DNA of 64,000 nt, from the NCBI RefSeq assembly GCF_037543845.1, contig NZ_JBBIFX010000002.1, positions 558,001-622,000 of the forward strand, written 5' to 3'. Below, piece after piece: positions 40,647-48,944 of this stretch. Origin of the DNA: Gymnodinialimonas ulvae (lineage in GTDB: Bacteria; Pseudomonadota; Alphaproteobacteria; Rhodobacterales; Rhodobacteraceae). The position numbers and the translations under genes were made by a program. Each line of letters opens with the position of its first letter. Positions within the stretch are counted from its first letter, which is position 1. The notes below the pieces were generated by a model that was not told the origin of the DNA, searched no databases, and saw only the letters and a program-made list of their open reading frames with translations.

Positions 40647-42551
40647 ATGACGCTCACAAGGGCGATTAGGGTGCAAAGTGTGTCTGCGGGACTCGACCAG
40701 GTGCATCTGCGCCTGCTGGCCACCACGGACTTGCACGCGCATCTCTTGCCGTTTGATTACTACACGGCCAACCGGGATCCCGGTATCGGGCTTGCCCGCC
40801 TGGCGGAGCTTATCCTCTCGGCGCAGGCCGAGGTGCCCAACACCCTGCTGTTCGACAATGGCGATACGCTGCAGGGCACGCCCCTGGCCGATACGATCGT
40901 GTCCGAAATCCTGCCCAAGGGTGCGCCGAACCCGATGATTTCGGTGATGAACGCGCTTGGCTACGATGCCGCGACGCTTGGCAATCACGACTTCGACTTC
41001 GGCCTCGATTACCTGCAATCCTCGCTCGCCACCGCGCGCTTTCCGGTGGTGGTCTCCAATGCCGACCATGTCGACGGCACGCCGTTCCTGCCCAAACGCC
41101 TGATCCTGTCGCGCACCATGCTCGACGGGGCCGGGCGCGCCCATGACATCCGCATCGGCGTCACCGGCGCCCTGCCGCCGCAAGTCACCGCGTGGTCCAA
41201 CCCCGGTCTCGCCGACACGCTTACCTTCACCGACATCCTCAGCGCCGTCTCCGCCGAGGCCCGCGCTCTGCGTGCCGATGGGGCCGATATCGTCGTTGTC
41301 CTGGCCCATAGCGGCGTGGGTGTCGCCGATGCCCCGCCCGAGGCCGAAAACGTCGCCCTCCAACTGGCCGTCGAGGCCGGTGTCGATGTGGTCGTCGCGG
41401 GCCATACCCATGATCTCGCCGCGGCCTGCGTGGCCGAAAACGGCGTGCCCATCGTGCAGCCCGCCGCCTATGGCACCCACCTGGGCCTCGTCGATCTGGT
41501 GCTCACGCCCGAAATCGACCGCGTCACCGGCACAACCACATGGCAGTTGGAAACCGCGCAGGTCGCCACCCCCGCCGTTACCGTGGCCCCGCCTGAAACC
41601 AAGACCCAGCTGCGCCGCCTGCTCAGCCCGTTTCCCGCGCTCCGCAAGGAAGTCGCCGTGGCGCATCGCACCACGCGCAATCATGTCGAAACGCCGCTCG
41701 GGCATACCGCCGTGCCGTTGAATACCTATTTCTCGACCCTCGCGCCCTGCGCCGTGACGCAGGTGGTCGCCGATGCCAAACGGGCCGCCGTGGCGCCCCT
41801 GATCGCCGCGCGTCCCGATCTCGCGGGCCTGCCGCTTCTGTCGGCGGCGGCCCCGTTTCGCGCGGGCGGACGCGGTGGCGTCACCCATTACACTGACATC
41901 GCCACCGGCGCGCTGAAGTTCCGCCATGCCGCGCATCTCTACGTCTATCCCAACGCGCTCTGCGTGCTGCGAATGAGTGGCGCGGCCCTGCGCGACTGGC
42001 TCGAACGCAGCGCCTCGATCTACAACCGCATCACCCCCGGCATCGACCATCCGCAGCCGCTCATCAATCATGCCTTCGCGCCCTACAAATTCGATCGGAT
42101 CACCGGTCTGCGCTACCGCATCGACGTCTCGCAACCGCCGCGCACCGATGCCGAAGGCCTGCAAAGCGATCCAACCGCCAGCCGGATCCGCGATCTCTGT
42201 TTCGCCTCCGGGCAGCCACTCCGCGATACCGACGAGGCGCTGATCGTGACCAATTCCTACCGCGCCGCGGGCGGCGGCTACATCCTGCCCAAAAGCGGGC
42301 TCGACACGGTCCTGACCCGCAATGAATCCGTCCGCGACGTGATCGCCCAATACATCAGCGCCGCCTCCGGCCCGCTGGATCCCGCAGTGGAGCCAAGCTT
42401 CGAATTCGCCCCCCTGGGCGGCACCGAAATTCTTTTTGAAACCGGCTCTGGCGCCCATGGCCATCCCGAACGGCTCGCCGCGCTCGGCCTGCAACCGGCG
42501 CAGCCCTCGCTCGCCGCAAACGGCTTCGCGGCGTTCCGCAGGACCCTCTAG
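40647..42551 (+). CDS. cpdB: 2',3'-cyclic-nucleotide 2'-phosphodiesterase/3'-nucleotidase, no signal peptide
   Basis: 634 residues. Calcineurin-type metallophosphatase domain: LLATTDLHAHLLPFDYY near 22-38, DNGDTLQG near 71-78, LGNHDFDFGLDYL near 111-123, and AGHTHDL near 251-257. The 5'-nucleotidase C-terminal substrate domain ends near ALIVTNSYRAAGGG. Most CpdB proteins are periplasmic, but none of the possible starts (40620, 40647) gives a signal peptide, so this one appears cytosolic or uses another route. Start at ATG 40647 chosen, ribosome site weak. Confidence 0.9.
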   Translation: MTLTRAIRVQSVSAGLDQVHLRLLATTDLHAHLLPFDYYTANRDPGIGLARLAELILSAQAEVPNTLLFDNGDTLQGTPLADTIVSEILPKGAPNPMISVMNALGYDAATLGNHDFDFGLDYLQSSLATARFPVVVSNADHVDGTPFLPKRLILSRTMLDGAGRAHDIRIGVTGALPPQVTAWSNPGLADTLTFTDILSAVSAEARALRADGADIVVVLAHSGVGVADAPPEAENVALQLAVEAGVDVVVAGHTHDLAAACVAENGVPIVQPAAYGTHLGLVDLVLTPEIDRVTGTTTWQLETAQVATPAVTVAPPETKTQLRRLLSPFPALRKEVAVAHRTTRNHVETPLGHTAVPLNTYFSTLAPCAVTQVVADAKRAAVAPLIAARPDLAGLPLLSAAAPFRAGGRGGVTHYTDIATGALKFRHAAHLYVYPNALCVLRMSGAALRDWLERSASIYNRITPGIDHPQPLINHAFAPYKFDRITGLRYRIDVSQPPRTDAEGLQSDPTASRIRDLCFASGQPLRDTDEALIVTNSYRAAGGGYILPKSGLDTVLTRNESVRDVIAQYISAASGPLDPAVEPSFEFAPLGGTEILFETGSGAHGHPERLAALGLQPAQPSLAANGFAAFRRTL

Positions 42552-42757
42552 CCGCCCTCTAGCCGCGCGCGCCGCCCTCGCCCAACCCGGCGCCCAATCT
42601 GCAATCGCACCTGCAAAAAAAACTGGCAACTCCGCCCGGAATCGCGCAACTTTCGCGCCGACGCGTCGCGAAAGACCGGCGCGCATTGACGATGTGCCCT
42701 GTGCTGCGGCCACTAAACCGCCGCCCGAAAAGGGACACCAACAAGGAGACATCATCC

Positions 42758-43777
42758 GTGTTTACACGCATTCTGCCCGCCGCACTCGCGAGCGCCGTAC
42801 TTGCTGCGACGCCGCTCGCCGCTCAGGATACCGACATCGCCTTTGCACTCGACTGGCGCTTTGAAGGTCCGTCCGCCCCCTATTTCCTCGCCATCGACAA
42901 TGGCTACTTCGCCGAACAGGGCCTGAACGTGGAAATCACCGCCGGTCAGGGGTCGCTCGACGCGTTGCCCAAGGTGGCCTCCGGCGCGTTCCCCATCGGA
43001 TTTGCCGACATCAACTCGCTGATCCGCTTCCTCGATCAGAACCCCGGCGCGCCCGTGACCGCCGTCATGATGGTCTATGACAGCCCGCCGTTTTCGATCG
43101 TTGGCCGCGTGAGCCAGGGCATCTCGGGCATCGACGACCTCGAAGGCTCAATCCTTGGCGCACCGCCCCCCGATGGCGCTTGGGCGCAGTTCCCGATCCT
43201 TGCCGAGGTGAACGGCATCGACACCTCCACCATCACCGTGGAACCCGTGGGCTTCCCCACCCGTGAACCGATGCTCGCCGAAGGCAATGTCGATAGCGTG
43301 ACGGGCTTCAACTTCTCGTCCTACCTCTCGCTCGCCCGCCTTGGCGTGCCCGAGGACGATATCACCACGATCATGTTCGCCGATCACGGGGTCGAGCTTT
43401 ACGGCAACGCCATTGTCGTCAACACCGACTTTGCCGAGGCCAACCCCGAGATCGTGACCGGCTTCCTGACCGCCGTGGCGCAAGGCACGGCGGCCGCCAT
43501 CGCCGATCCCGCCGCCGGGGCCGCCGCAGTGATCGACCGCAACCCCGCCGGTGACGCCGCGCTGGAAGAGCGTCGCCTGCAACTGGCCATCGACGGCAAT
43601 ATCCTGACCGATTACGTGATGGAAAACGGCATGGGCGGCATCGACGCCGACCGTTTCGCCACGGCGCTTGAACAGCTGACGCTGACCTATGAGTTCCAGA
43701 ACGAACAGGATGCGGCGCTGTATTTCACGGACGCTTACCTGCCCGAGGGTGACGTGTTGATGGTCGGCGGGCAGTAA
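42758..43777 (+). CDS. ABC transporter substrate-binding protein, NMT1/THI5-like
   Basis: 339 residues from a GTG start at 42758 that has AAGGAG about nine bases upstream and begins directly at the signal peptide (MFTRILPAALASAVLAATPL). The body shows the NMT1/SsuA-type fold: FALDWRFEGPSAPYFLAIDN, GYFAEQGLNVEITAGQGS, and GFADINSLIRFL. Relatives bind nitrate, sulfonates, taurine or pyrimidine precursors; the ligand is not clear. Followed by an ATPase and a permease gene of the same importer, with a hairpin between. Confidence 0.9.
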   Translation: MFTRILPAALASAVLAATPLAAQDTDIAFALDWRFEGPSAPYFLAIDNGYFAEQGLNVEITAGQGSLDALPKVASGAFPIGFADINSLIRFLDQNPGAPVTAVMMVYDSPPFSIVGRVSQGISGIDDLEGSILGAPPPDGAWAQFPILAEVNGIDTSTITVEPVGFPTREPMLAEGNVDSVTGFNFSSYLSLARLGVPEDDITTIMFADHGVELYGNAIVVNTDFAEANPEIVTGFLTAVAQGTAAAIADPAAGAAAVIDRNPAGDAALEERRLQLAIDGNILTDYVMENGMGGIDADRFATALEQLTLTYEFQNEQDAALYFTDAYLPEGDVLMVGGQ

Positions 43778-43810
43778 CGCCCGGATGACCGTTCGCGGTC
43801 CACGCCACGA

Positions 43811-43839
43811 CGATGCCCGGCCATCTGCGCCGGGCATCG
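43811..43839 (+). promoter_or_regulatory. intercistronic hairpin after the binding-protein gene
   Basis: Perfect 10-bp stem CGATGCCCGG/CCGGGCATCG with a 9-base loop, 33 bp after the binding-protein stop and 87 bp before the ATPase start. No T-run follows; instead come three A-rich CTACA repeats at 43847-43877. The position is typical of mRNA-stabilising hairpins that let the binding protein be made in excess over the membrane parts. Confidence 0.65.
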
Positions 43840-43926
43840 CGATGCACTACAGAAAAACTACAAAAAAACTACAGAAAAATGCAGGGCGCTTTACCGCCTC
43901 GCAGCGCCCCAATCAAAGGCCCGCCC

Positions 43927-44733
43927 ATGCCCGCCACTGCCCCGATGATCGAGCTCAAATCGGTCACCCATGCCTACACCACCAAGTCCGGGCCGCTGCC
44001 CGTTCTGGACGCGCTCACACTCCAAATTCCCGAGAATACGTTCTGCGCCGTGGTGGGGCCTTCGGGCTGCGGCAAGTCCACGCTGACGCGCCTGGTGTCG
44101 GGTTTGATGAAGCCCAACGAGGGTGAAGTTTGGCTGCATGATCAAAAGGTTACGTCGCCGCGCCCGACCGTCGGCATGGCGTTTCAGAACCCCGTTCTGC
44201 TTGAATGGCGCACGATCATGGACAACATTCTTCTGCCCATGGAGATCGTGAAATCGCCGATGTCCAAGGCGCAAGCCCGGGATCGCGCGATGCATCTTCT
44301 CGAACTTGTCGGCCTGCAAGGCTTCGAGAACAAACGCCCGTCCGAGCTGTCCGGTGGCATGCGCCAACGCGCGTCGCTTTGCCGCTCGATTATCCACAAG
44401 CCCGACGTCCTGATCCTCGACGAACCCTTCGGCGCCCTAGACGCCTTCACCCGCGAAGACCTCTGGTGCACCATGCACGACCTCCGCGAAGAGGAACCGT
44501 TTACCTGTCTGCTGATCACCCACGACCTGCGCGAAAGCGTGTTTCTCGCCGACCAAGTCATTGTTTTATCAGGCAGACCCGCGCACGCGCAATATGTGCT
44601 CGACGTCGATATTCCGGCCAAGCGCACGCTCGACGACCTCTACACGCCGCGCGCCGCGGACATGCTCGCGACCCTGCGCGAACAGATCCAGATCGCCCAG
44701 GGCCGCCACCCCGAAGCCGAGGGCGCAGCATGA
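43927..44733 (+). CDS. ABC transporter ATP-binding protein (SsuB/TauB-like)
   Basis: 268 residues. Walker A VVGPSGCGKST near 41-51, Q-loop in GMAFQNPVLLEWRT, signature ELSGGMRQRASL near 144-155, Walker B VLILDEP, and switch ITHDLRESVFLADQ. Chosen start ATG 43927; ATG 43945 (MIELKSVTHAY) is possible. The stop overlaps the permease start by 4 bp. Energises the importer with the binding protein upstream. Confidence 0.93.
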   Translation: MPATAPMIELKSVTHAYTTKSGPLPVLDALTLQIPENTFCAVVGPSGCGKSTLTRLVSGLMKPNEGEVWLHDQKVTSPRPTVGMAFQNPVLLEWRTIMDNILLPMEIVKSPMSKAQARDRAMHLLELVGLQGFENKRPSELSGGMRQRASLCRSIIHKPDVLILDEPFGALDAFTREDLWCTMHDLREEEPFTCLLITHDLRESVFLADQVIVLSGRPAHAQYVLDVDIPAKRTLDDLYTPRAADMLATLREQIQIAQGRHPEAEGAA

Positions 44734-45500
44734 ATGACACCACCCGCAAGATCGTCGCGCCGCTTGTCTTCATCGTCGGGATCCTGGGCATTTGGGAGTT
44801 CCTCGTCTGGTGGAACCAACTCCCCGATTTCCGCATGGCCAGCCCCTCGGACCTGATCCCGCGCTACATCCGGTTCTGGGATCTGTTCATCGTCAAAAGC
44901 TGGGAAACCCTCTGGCGCACCGTTGTGGGCCTTGGCCTCGCCGTGATTGTCGGCACGCTGATCGGCATGGTCATGGGCTTCTCGCGGTTCGCCCGCGAAG
45001 GGCTCTACCCGATCCTCGTGGGCTTCAACGCCATCCCCAAGGCGACTGTCGTGCCCATCGTCGCGCTGATGTTCGTAGGACAGCATGACTTCAACACGAT
45101 CCTGATCGCCTTCATGATTTCCTTCTTCCCCATTGCCGTCTCCATCTCCATCGGCCTCTCGACGCTGGAGCCCGAATATCGCGACATTCTCCGTTCGCTA
45201 GGGGCCTCGAATTCCACGATTTTCTGGAAAATCGCCCTGCCCAAGACCTTGCCGGAATTCTTCGGTGCCCTGAAGGTTGCCGTGACGCTCGCCTTCATCG
45301 GCACCAACCTGATGGAGATCGTGTCCCCCCATGGCCGTGGCCTCGGTGACCTCTTCGACAGCGGCCGCATCAACGGTGATTACCCGCTGATGTTCGCCGT
45401 GCTGTTCGCCATGGCGGCCCTTGGTATCCTGCTGTTTTATATCGTTGTTTTCCTGGAGCGGATCTTTGCAGGATGGGCCGAGCGCACGCCGGGGCAGTAG
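44730..45500 (+). CDS. ABC transporter permease (SsuC/TauC-like)
   Basis: 256 residues, six hydrophobic segments of the BPD_transp_1 type, with the EAA loop EYRDILRSLGASNSTIFWKI followed by ALP (about residues 149-171) that docks the ATPase. A helix 1 signal anchor is VAPLVFIVGILGIWEFLVWW. Start ATG overlaps the ATPase stop (ATGA). Substrate shared with the preceding binding protein, unknown. Confidence 0.93.
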   Translation: MNDTTRKIVAPLVFIVGILGIWEFLVWWNQLPDFRMASPSDLIPRYIRFWDLFIVKSWETLWRTVVGLGLAVIVGTLIGMVMGFSRFAREGLYPILVGFNAIPKATVVPIVALMFVGQHDFNTILIAFMISFFPIAVSISIGLSTLEPEYRDILRSLGASNSTIFWKIALPKTLPEFFGALKVAVTLAFIGTNLMEIVSPHGRGLGDLFDSGRINGDYPLMFAVLFAMAALGILLFYIVVFLERIFAGWAERTPGQ

Positions 45501-45593
45501 CGCGGATATCCATCAAACCTTCGTCCTCTCGCCACACTCCCTCCGCATTTGCGCGCGACACTCATCCCGCGTGCAATCGGATGGGAGGGTGGG

Positions 45594-46499
45594 ATGAAGA
45601 ACCTTTCAACACTCATTTTGGTCCTTGGCCTCGCGCTCGTCGGCTACGCGGGCTGGCTCTATGTCGGCGAAACCTCCGCCGCGCCCGATGCTGCTCAAGC
45701 CGCCGCTGTAAACGCCGCCCAAAACACGGCTGAAACCCCTGCACCAGACTCTGCGCCCACCCTCGCCACAGCGCCTCCTGCGCCTTATCCGCCTGCGCTC
45801 TACATCACCCGCGAACGGCGCGATCTTGAGGCCGAGGCGAGCGATGGCTCCGACTACACGCCGGAGGTGCGTGACGTCACAACCCTGCGCATCCGCAACG
45901 GCCTGCGTCTGCGCCGCGTGGGCCTATATGACGGCGGGCAGGGGGAAGTCGCGCGCCCCGTGATCATCCTGTTCCACGGTGCGGCTCGCGATGAATTGTC
46001 GATGATCGACATGTGGGATGATGTCGCCGACGCCAACGGTCTGCTGTTGGTCTCACTCAAATCCGCAGATACCCGCTGGGATCTCGGCACCGATGAACGC
46101 CCCCTCATCGCCGCCGCCCTCACGCAAGCCGAGGCCACGATCCCCATCGACCGCGACCGAATGTTCCTTTTCGGCCATTCCAACGGCTCCATCTACGCGC
46201 AATTCCTGGCCCACCGCGCCGACGGCCCATGGCGCGCCGTCGCCACTCACGCTGGCACCCTCCCGGCCGAGGGCATGCGTCTCCGCGACGACGGCCCCCC
46301 GATCCGCCACTACCTTGGCGCCTATGATCATATTTTCCCGATGGAAGAAGCCCGCGCCGCCGCGCTTACCCTGTCCGAACATGGTCATCGCAGCGAACTG
46401 ATGGTGATCCCGTTGCACAATCACTGGTTCTACAACGCCGGGCCCCGCATCGCCCGCGACGCCTGGGCGTGGTTCGAAGTCATGGCCCCTGCGCAATAA
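45594..46499 (+). CDS. exported alpha/beta hydrolase, PHB-depolymerase/esterase-like
   Basis: 301 residues. An N-terminal membrane anchor or uncleaved signal (LILVLGLALVGYAGWLYV) is followed by an Ala/Pro/Thr-rich linker (about 30-65). The catalytic part has VIILFHGAARDELSM (oxyanion region), the nucleophile elbow FLFGHSNGSIYAQF, an AYDHIFPMEE acid, and the late His in PLHNHWF. This is the layout of LpqC/PHB-depolymerase-like esterases. ATG 45594 is preceded by GGGAGGG. Substrate unknown. Confidence 0.85.
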   Translation: MKNLSTLILVLGLALVGYAGWLYVGETSAAPDAAQAAAVNAAQNTAETPAPDSAPTLATAPPAPYPPALYITRERRDLEAEASDGSDYTPEVRDVTTLRIRNGLRLRRVGLYDGGQGEVARPVIILFHGAARDELSMIDMWDDVADANGLLLVSLKSADTRWDLGTDERPLIAAALTQAEATIPIDRDRMFLFGHSNGSIYAQFLAHRADGPWRAVATHAGTLPAEGMRLRDDGPPIRHYLGAYDHIFPMEEARAAALTLSEHGHRSELMVIPLHNHWFYNAGPRIARDAWAWFEVMAPAQ

Positions 46500-46630
46500 A
46501 GTATCCCACGAAATCAAAAATTTACGCGATTTTCGCGAAATAATCGCGCCGCATTGTCGATCCACCCCGCGTTCCGTTCGTCATGGGGGTGAAGGCACTC
46601 CCGCCTTCGCTCGGACCAACGGAGATCACC

Positions 46631-47143
46631 ATGACCCTCACCGCGCTTCTTGCCACCGGGGCCGCAACACTCGCCCTTGCCACCGCTGCCACCTACCTTC
46701 TACCGCGTCACGTCACCGTTGAACGCAGCGCCCTTGTCGACACCACACCGCAGGCCGTTCTGGCGCTCGCCTCCACCACCGAAGGCTTCCAGCGGTTCAA
46801 CCCTTACCTGACCGCGGACCCAGACCTGCAAATCGTTCCGTTCGGACCCGAGGCGGGCATCGGCGCGGGCTTTCGCTTTGACGGGCAGGGCGGCTCCGGC
46901 ACCCAAACCATCGCCCGCATCACCGCCGACACCGTCACCTACGCCATCGACCTCGGTGCCATGGGCCAGCCGACGCAGCACATCACCGCGCAGGCAGACG
47001 GCGATCAGACCCGCGTGACCTGGGCCGTTGAGTCCGATCTCGGCCTGAACCCCGCCGTCCGCGTGTTCGGCCTTTTCATGGACCGCATGTTGGGCACCAC
47101 ATACGAGACCGGCCTTGCCAACATCGCCCGCGTTGCCGCCTAA
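46631..47143 (+). CDS. SRPBCC family membrane-anchored protein
   Basis: 170 residues. An N-terminal hydrophobic helix (ALLATGAATLALATAATYLL) is followed by a START-like domain with VERSALVDTTPQAVLALAST and TWAVESDLGLNPAVRVFGLF. It is the first gene of a set with a YCII protein and an ECF sigma factor 28 bp and further downstream. ATG 46631 has GGAG upstream. Function unknown. Confidence 0.82.
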   Translation: MTLTALLATGAATLALATAATYLLPRHVTVERSALVDTTPQAVLALASTTEGFQRFNPYLTADPDLQIVPFGPEAGIGAGFRFDGQGGSGTQTIARITADTVTYAIDLGAMGQPTQHITAQADGDQTRVTWAVESDLGLNPAVRVFGLFMDRMLGTTYETGLANIARVAA

Positions 47144-47171
47144 TCCCCCTCACCAGACCAAGGAAAAGCCA

Positions 47172-47528
47172 ATGCGTTACACGTTCCTGCTCTATTCCGA
47201 CCCCGCCGATTTCGCCGATATGACGCAAGATGATTGGGTGGAGATGAAATCCGTCTACGGCCAGTACATCGAGGCCCTGCAAGACGCCGGGGTGTTCGTT
47301 GATACCGATTGGCTCCACCCCGCCGACACCGCCACCACGCTGAGCCGCAAGGGTGGTGACAGGACGGTGCAGGACGGCCCCGTAGCCGAAACCCGCGAAA
47401 CCCTTGGCGGCTATTTCGTCATTGACGTGCCCGACCTCGACGCGGCGCTCAAATGGGCCGAGCAGTGCCCGGCCGCTCAGATGGGCAAGGTCGAGATCCG
47501 TGCAAGCGCCATGGACAGCCTCGAATGA
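47172..47528 (+). CDS. YCII-related (DGPF) protein
   Basis: 118 residues. MRYTFLLYSDPADFADMTQD, a ferredoxin-like fold, and the DGPVAETRETLGGYFVID block identify the YCII/DGPF family. Genes of this family are the regular partners of ECF42 sigma factors. Overlaps the sigma factor gene start by 4 bp (ATGA). The biochemical role is not known. Confidence 0.9.
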   Translation: MRYTFLLYSDPADFADMTQDDWVEMKSVYGQYIEALQDAGVFVDTDWLHPADTATTLSRKGGDRTVQDGPVAETRETLGGYFVIDVPDLDAALKWAEQCPAAQMGKVEIRASAMDSLE

Positions 47529-48721
47529 GCGATCCTGCGCGCGCCGCTGAAGACGCGGCGCGCGCGTCCTACGGAAAGCTGGTCGCGCTTCTCTCCGTCC
47601 GGTCCGGCGACATTGCCGCTGCCGAAGATGCGCTGGCCGAGGCCTTCGTTCAGGCGCTGCGCACCTGGCCCGCAAACGGCATCCCCGACCGCCCCGAAGC
47701 CTGGCTTCTGACCACCGCCCGCAACCGCCGGATCGACGCCGCCCGCCGCGACCGCCGCGTCACCTTCACCGATGAGGTGCCCGACATGCACGCGCCCGAC
47801 ACACCGGAATTCCCTGACGATCGCTTGAAACTGATGTTTGTCTGCGCGCATCCCGCAATCGACGTGGGCCTGCGCACCCCCTTGATCCTGCAAACCGTGC
47901 TTGGGGTTGAAGCCTCTGATATCGCGCGCGTTTTCAACACGCCCCGCGCAGCCATGGCTCAACGCCTGGTCCGAGTGAAGCGCAAGATCCGGGACACGCG
48001 CATCCCGTTTGCCCTCCCCGAGCAGGCGGATCTGTCCACACGGCTCGAAGCCTTGCTCGATGCGGTTTACGCCGCCTATGCGGTCGACTGGCAGGACGGT
48101 CCGGGCGACCTCAGCCATGAGGCGCATTTCCTCGCCACAACCCTTGCAAACCTCATGCCGGACAGCGCCGAGGCGTTTGGGCTTGCCGCGCTGATCACCT
48201 TTATCGAGGCGCGCCGCCCCGCATCCGTGCAAGACGGTCACTACGTGCCCCTGCCGAAACAGGACACTGCGCTTTGGAACAAAGATCTGATCGACCGTGC
48301 CGCGTATTTTCTGACGCGCGCCTCTGCGCTTGGGCAGATCGGCCGCTTTCAATTGGAAGCCGCGATTCAAGCCGTCCACGCAGAGCGCCATGTGACAAAG
48401 GTCACAAATTGGCGCGCGATCTCGCAGCTCTACGCAGGCCTGATGCAAATCGCGCCTTCGCTGGGGGCCGCCGTCGGGCGCGCCATGGCCGTGGGGCAGG
48501 ATGCCGGTCCCGCAGAGGGGCTCAAGCTTCTCGATCTGATCGACCCTGCGGCGGCGGAGGCGTTTCAACCCTATTGGGCCACCCGCGCCCATCTGCTGGC
48601 CGAAGCGGACCCGATGGAGGCCGCGCGCGCCTACACCCGCGCCATCGAGCTTAGCCCATCTGCTGCTGCCGCGGCCTGGCTCACGGACCGCCGCGCCTGC
48701 CTGGATCCGGACCCCTCCTGA
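47525..48721 (+). CDS. ECF sigma factor, ECF42 type, with C-terminal helical extension
   Basis: 398 residues, about twice a plain ECF sigma factor. Region 2 has GDIAAAEDALAEAFVQALRT and WLLTTARNRRIDAARRDRR; region 4 is in FVCAHPAIDVGLRTPLILQT, then GVEASDIARVFNTPRAAMAQ with RLVRVKRKIR. From about residue 175 a DUF6596-like helical domain follows, with TPR-like segments near the end. This matches ECF42, which uses the C-terminal domain for control in place of an anti-sigma factor. No anti-sigma gene is nearby. Confidence 0.92.
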   Translation: MSDPARAAEDAARASYGKLVALLSVRSGDIAAAEDALAEAFVQALRTWPANGIPDRPEAWLLTTARNRRIDAARRDRRVTFTDEVPDMHAPDTPEFPDDRLKLMFVCAHPAIDVGLRTPLILQTVLGVEASDIARVFNTPRAAMAQRLVRVKRKIRDTRIPFALPEQADLSTRLEALLDAVYAAYAVDWQDGPGDLSHEAHFLATTLANLMPDSAEAFGLAALITFIEARRPASVQDGHYVPLPKQDTALWNKDLIDRAAYFLTRASALGQIGRFQLEAAIQAVHAERHVTKVTNWRAISQLYAGLMQIAPSLGAAVGRAMAVGQDAGPAEGLKLLDLIDPAAAEAFQPYWATRAHLLAEADPMEAARAYTRAIELSPSAAAAAWLTDRRACLDPDPS

Positions 48722-48763
48722 CGCCCGCCCGGGATATCCGCCTGACCGCCCTCCGCGCCTCTG

Positions 48764-48840
48764 TTTCATCTTGCCAGAAAAACCTCGGGGGTCAGCGCCG
48801 TTTCCTCCGGGAAACGGCGCGTAAGGGGGCAGCGCCCCCT
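48764..48840 (+). repeat. dispersed hairpin element, copy D
   Basis: Starts TTTCATCTTGCCAGAAAAAC, then CTCGGGGGTCA, a perfect hairpin GCGCCGTTTCC/GGAAACGGCGC, and the terminal GGGGGCAGCGCCCCC stem. Longest copy. Lies in the convergent spacer between the sigma factor and pheA. Confidence 0.88.
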
Positions 48841-48913
48841 CTGCTCAGAAAATCGGCTGACAAAAAGTTAGTAAGAACGGGTTTTCCGTTTTATCATAAG
48901 GCGTTAAGCCCAG

Positions 48914-48929
48914 TTATCACGCGTGATAA
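48914..48929. repeat. 16-bp perfect palindrome beside the 3' end of pheA
   Basis: TTATCACGCGTGATAA is its own reverse complement and is bracketed by direct repeats TAAGCCCA (48905-48912 and 48927-48934). It is 16 bp past the pheA stop in a convergent spacer. Could be a protein-binding site or part of an untypical terminator. Confidence 0.7.
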
Positions 48930-48944
48930 GCCCAAGGCCTCTGA

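Noticed and set aside
40515..42755. Long open minus-strand frame (746 codons) opposite cpdB
   Set aside because: cpdB is a full, recognisable protein on the plus strand; the antisense frame has shadow composition.
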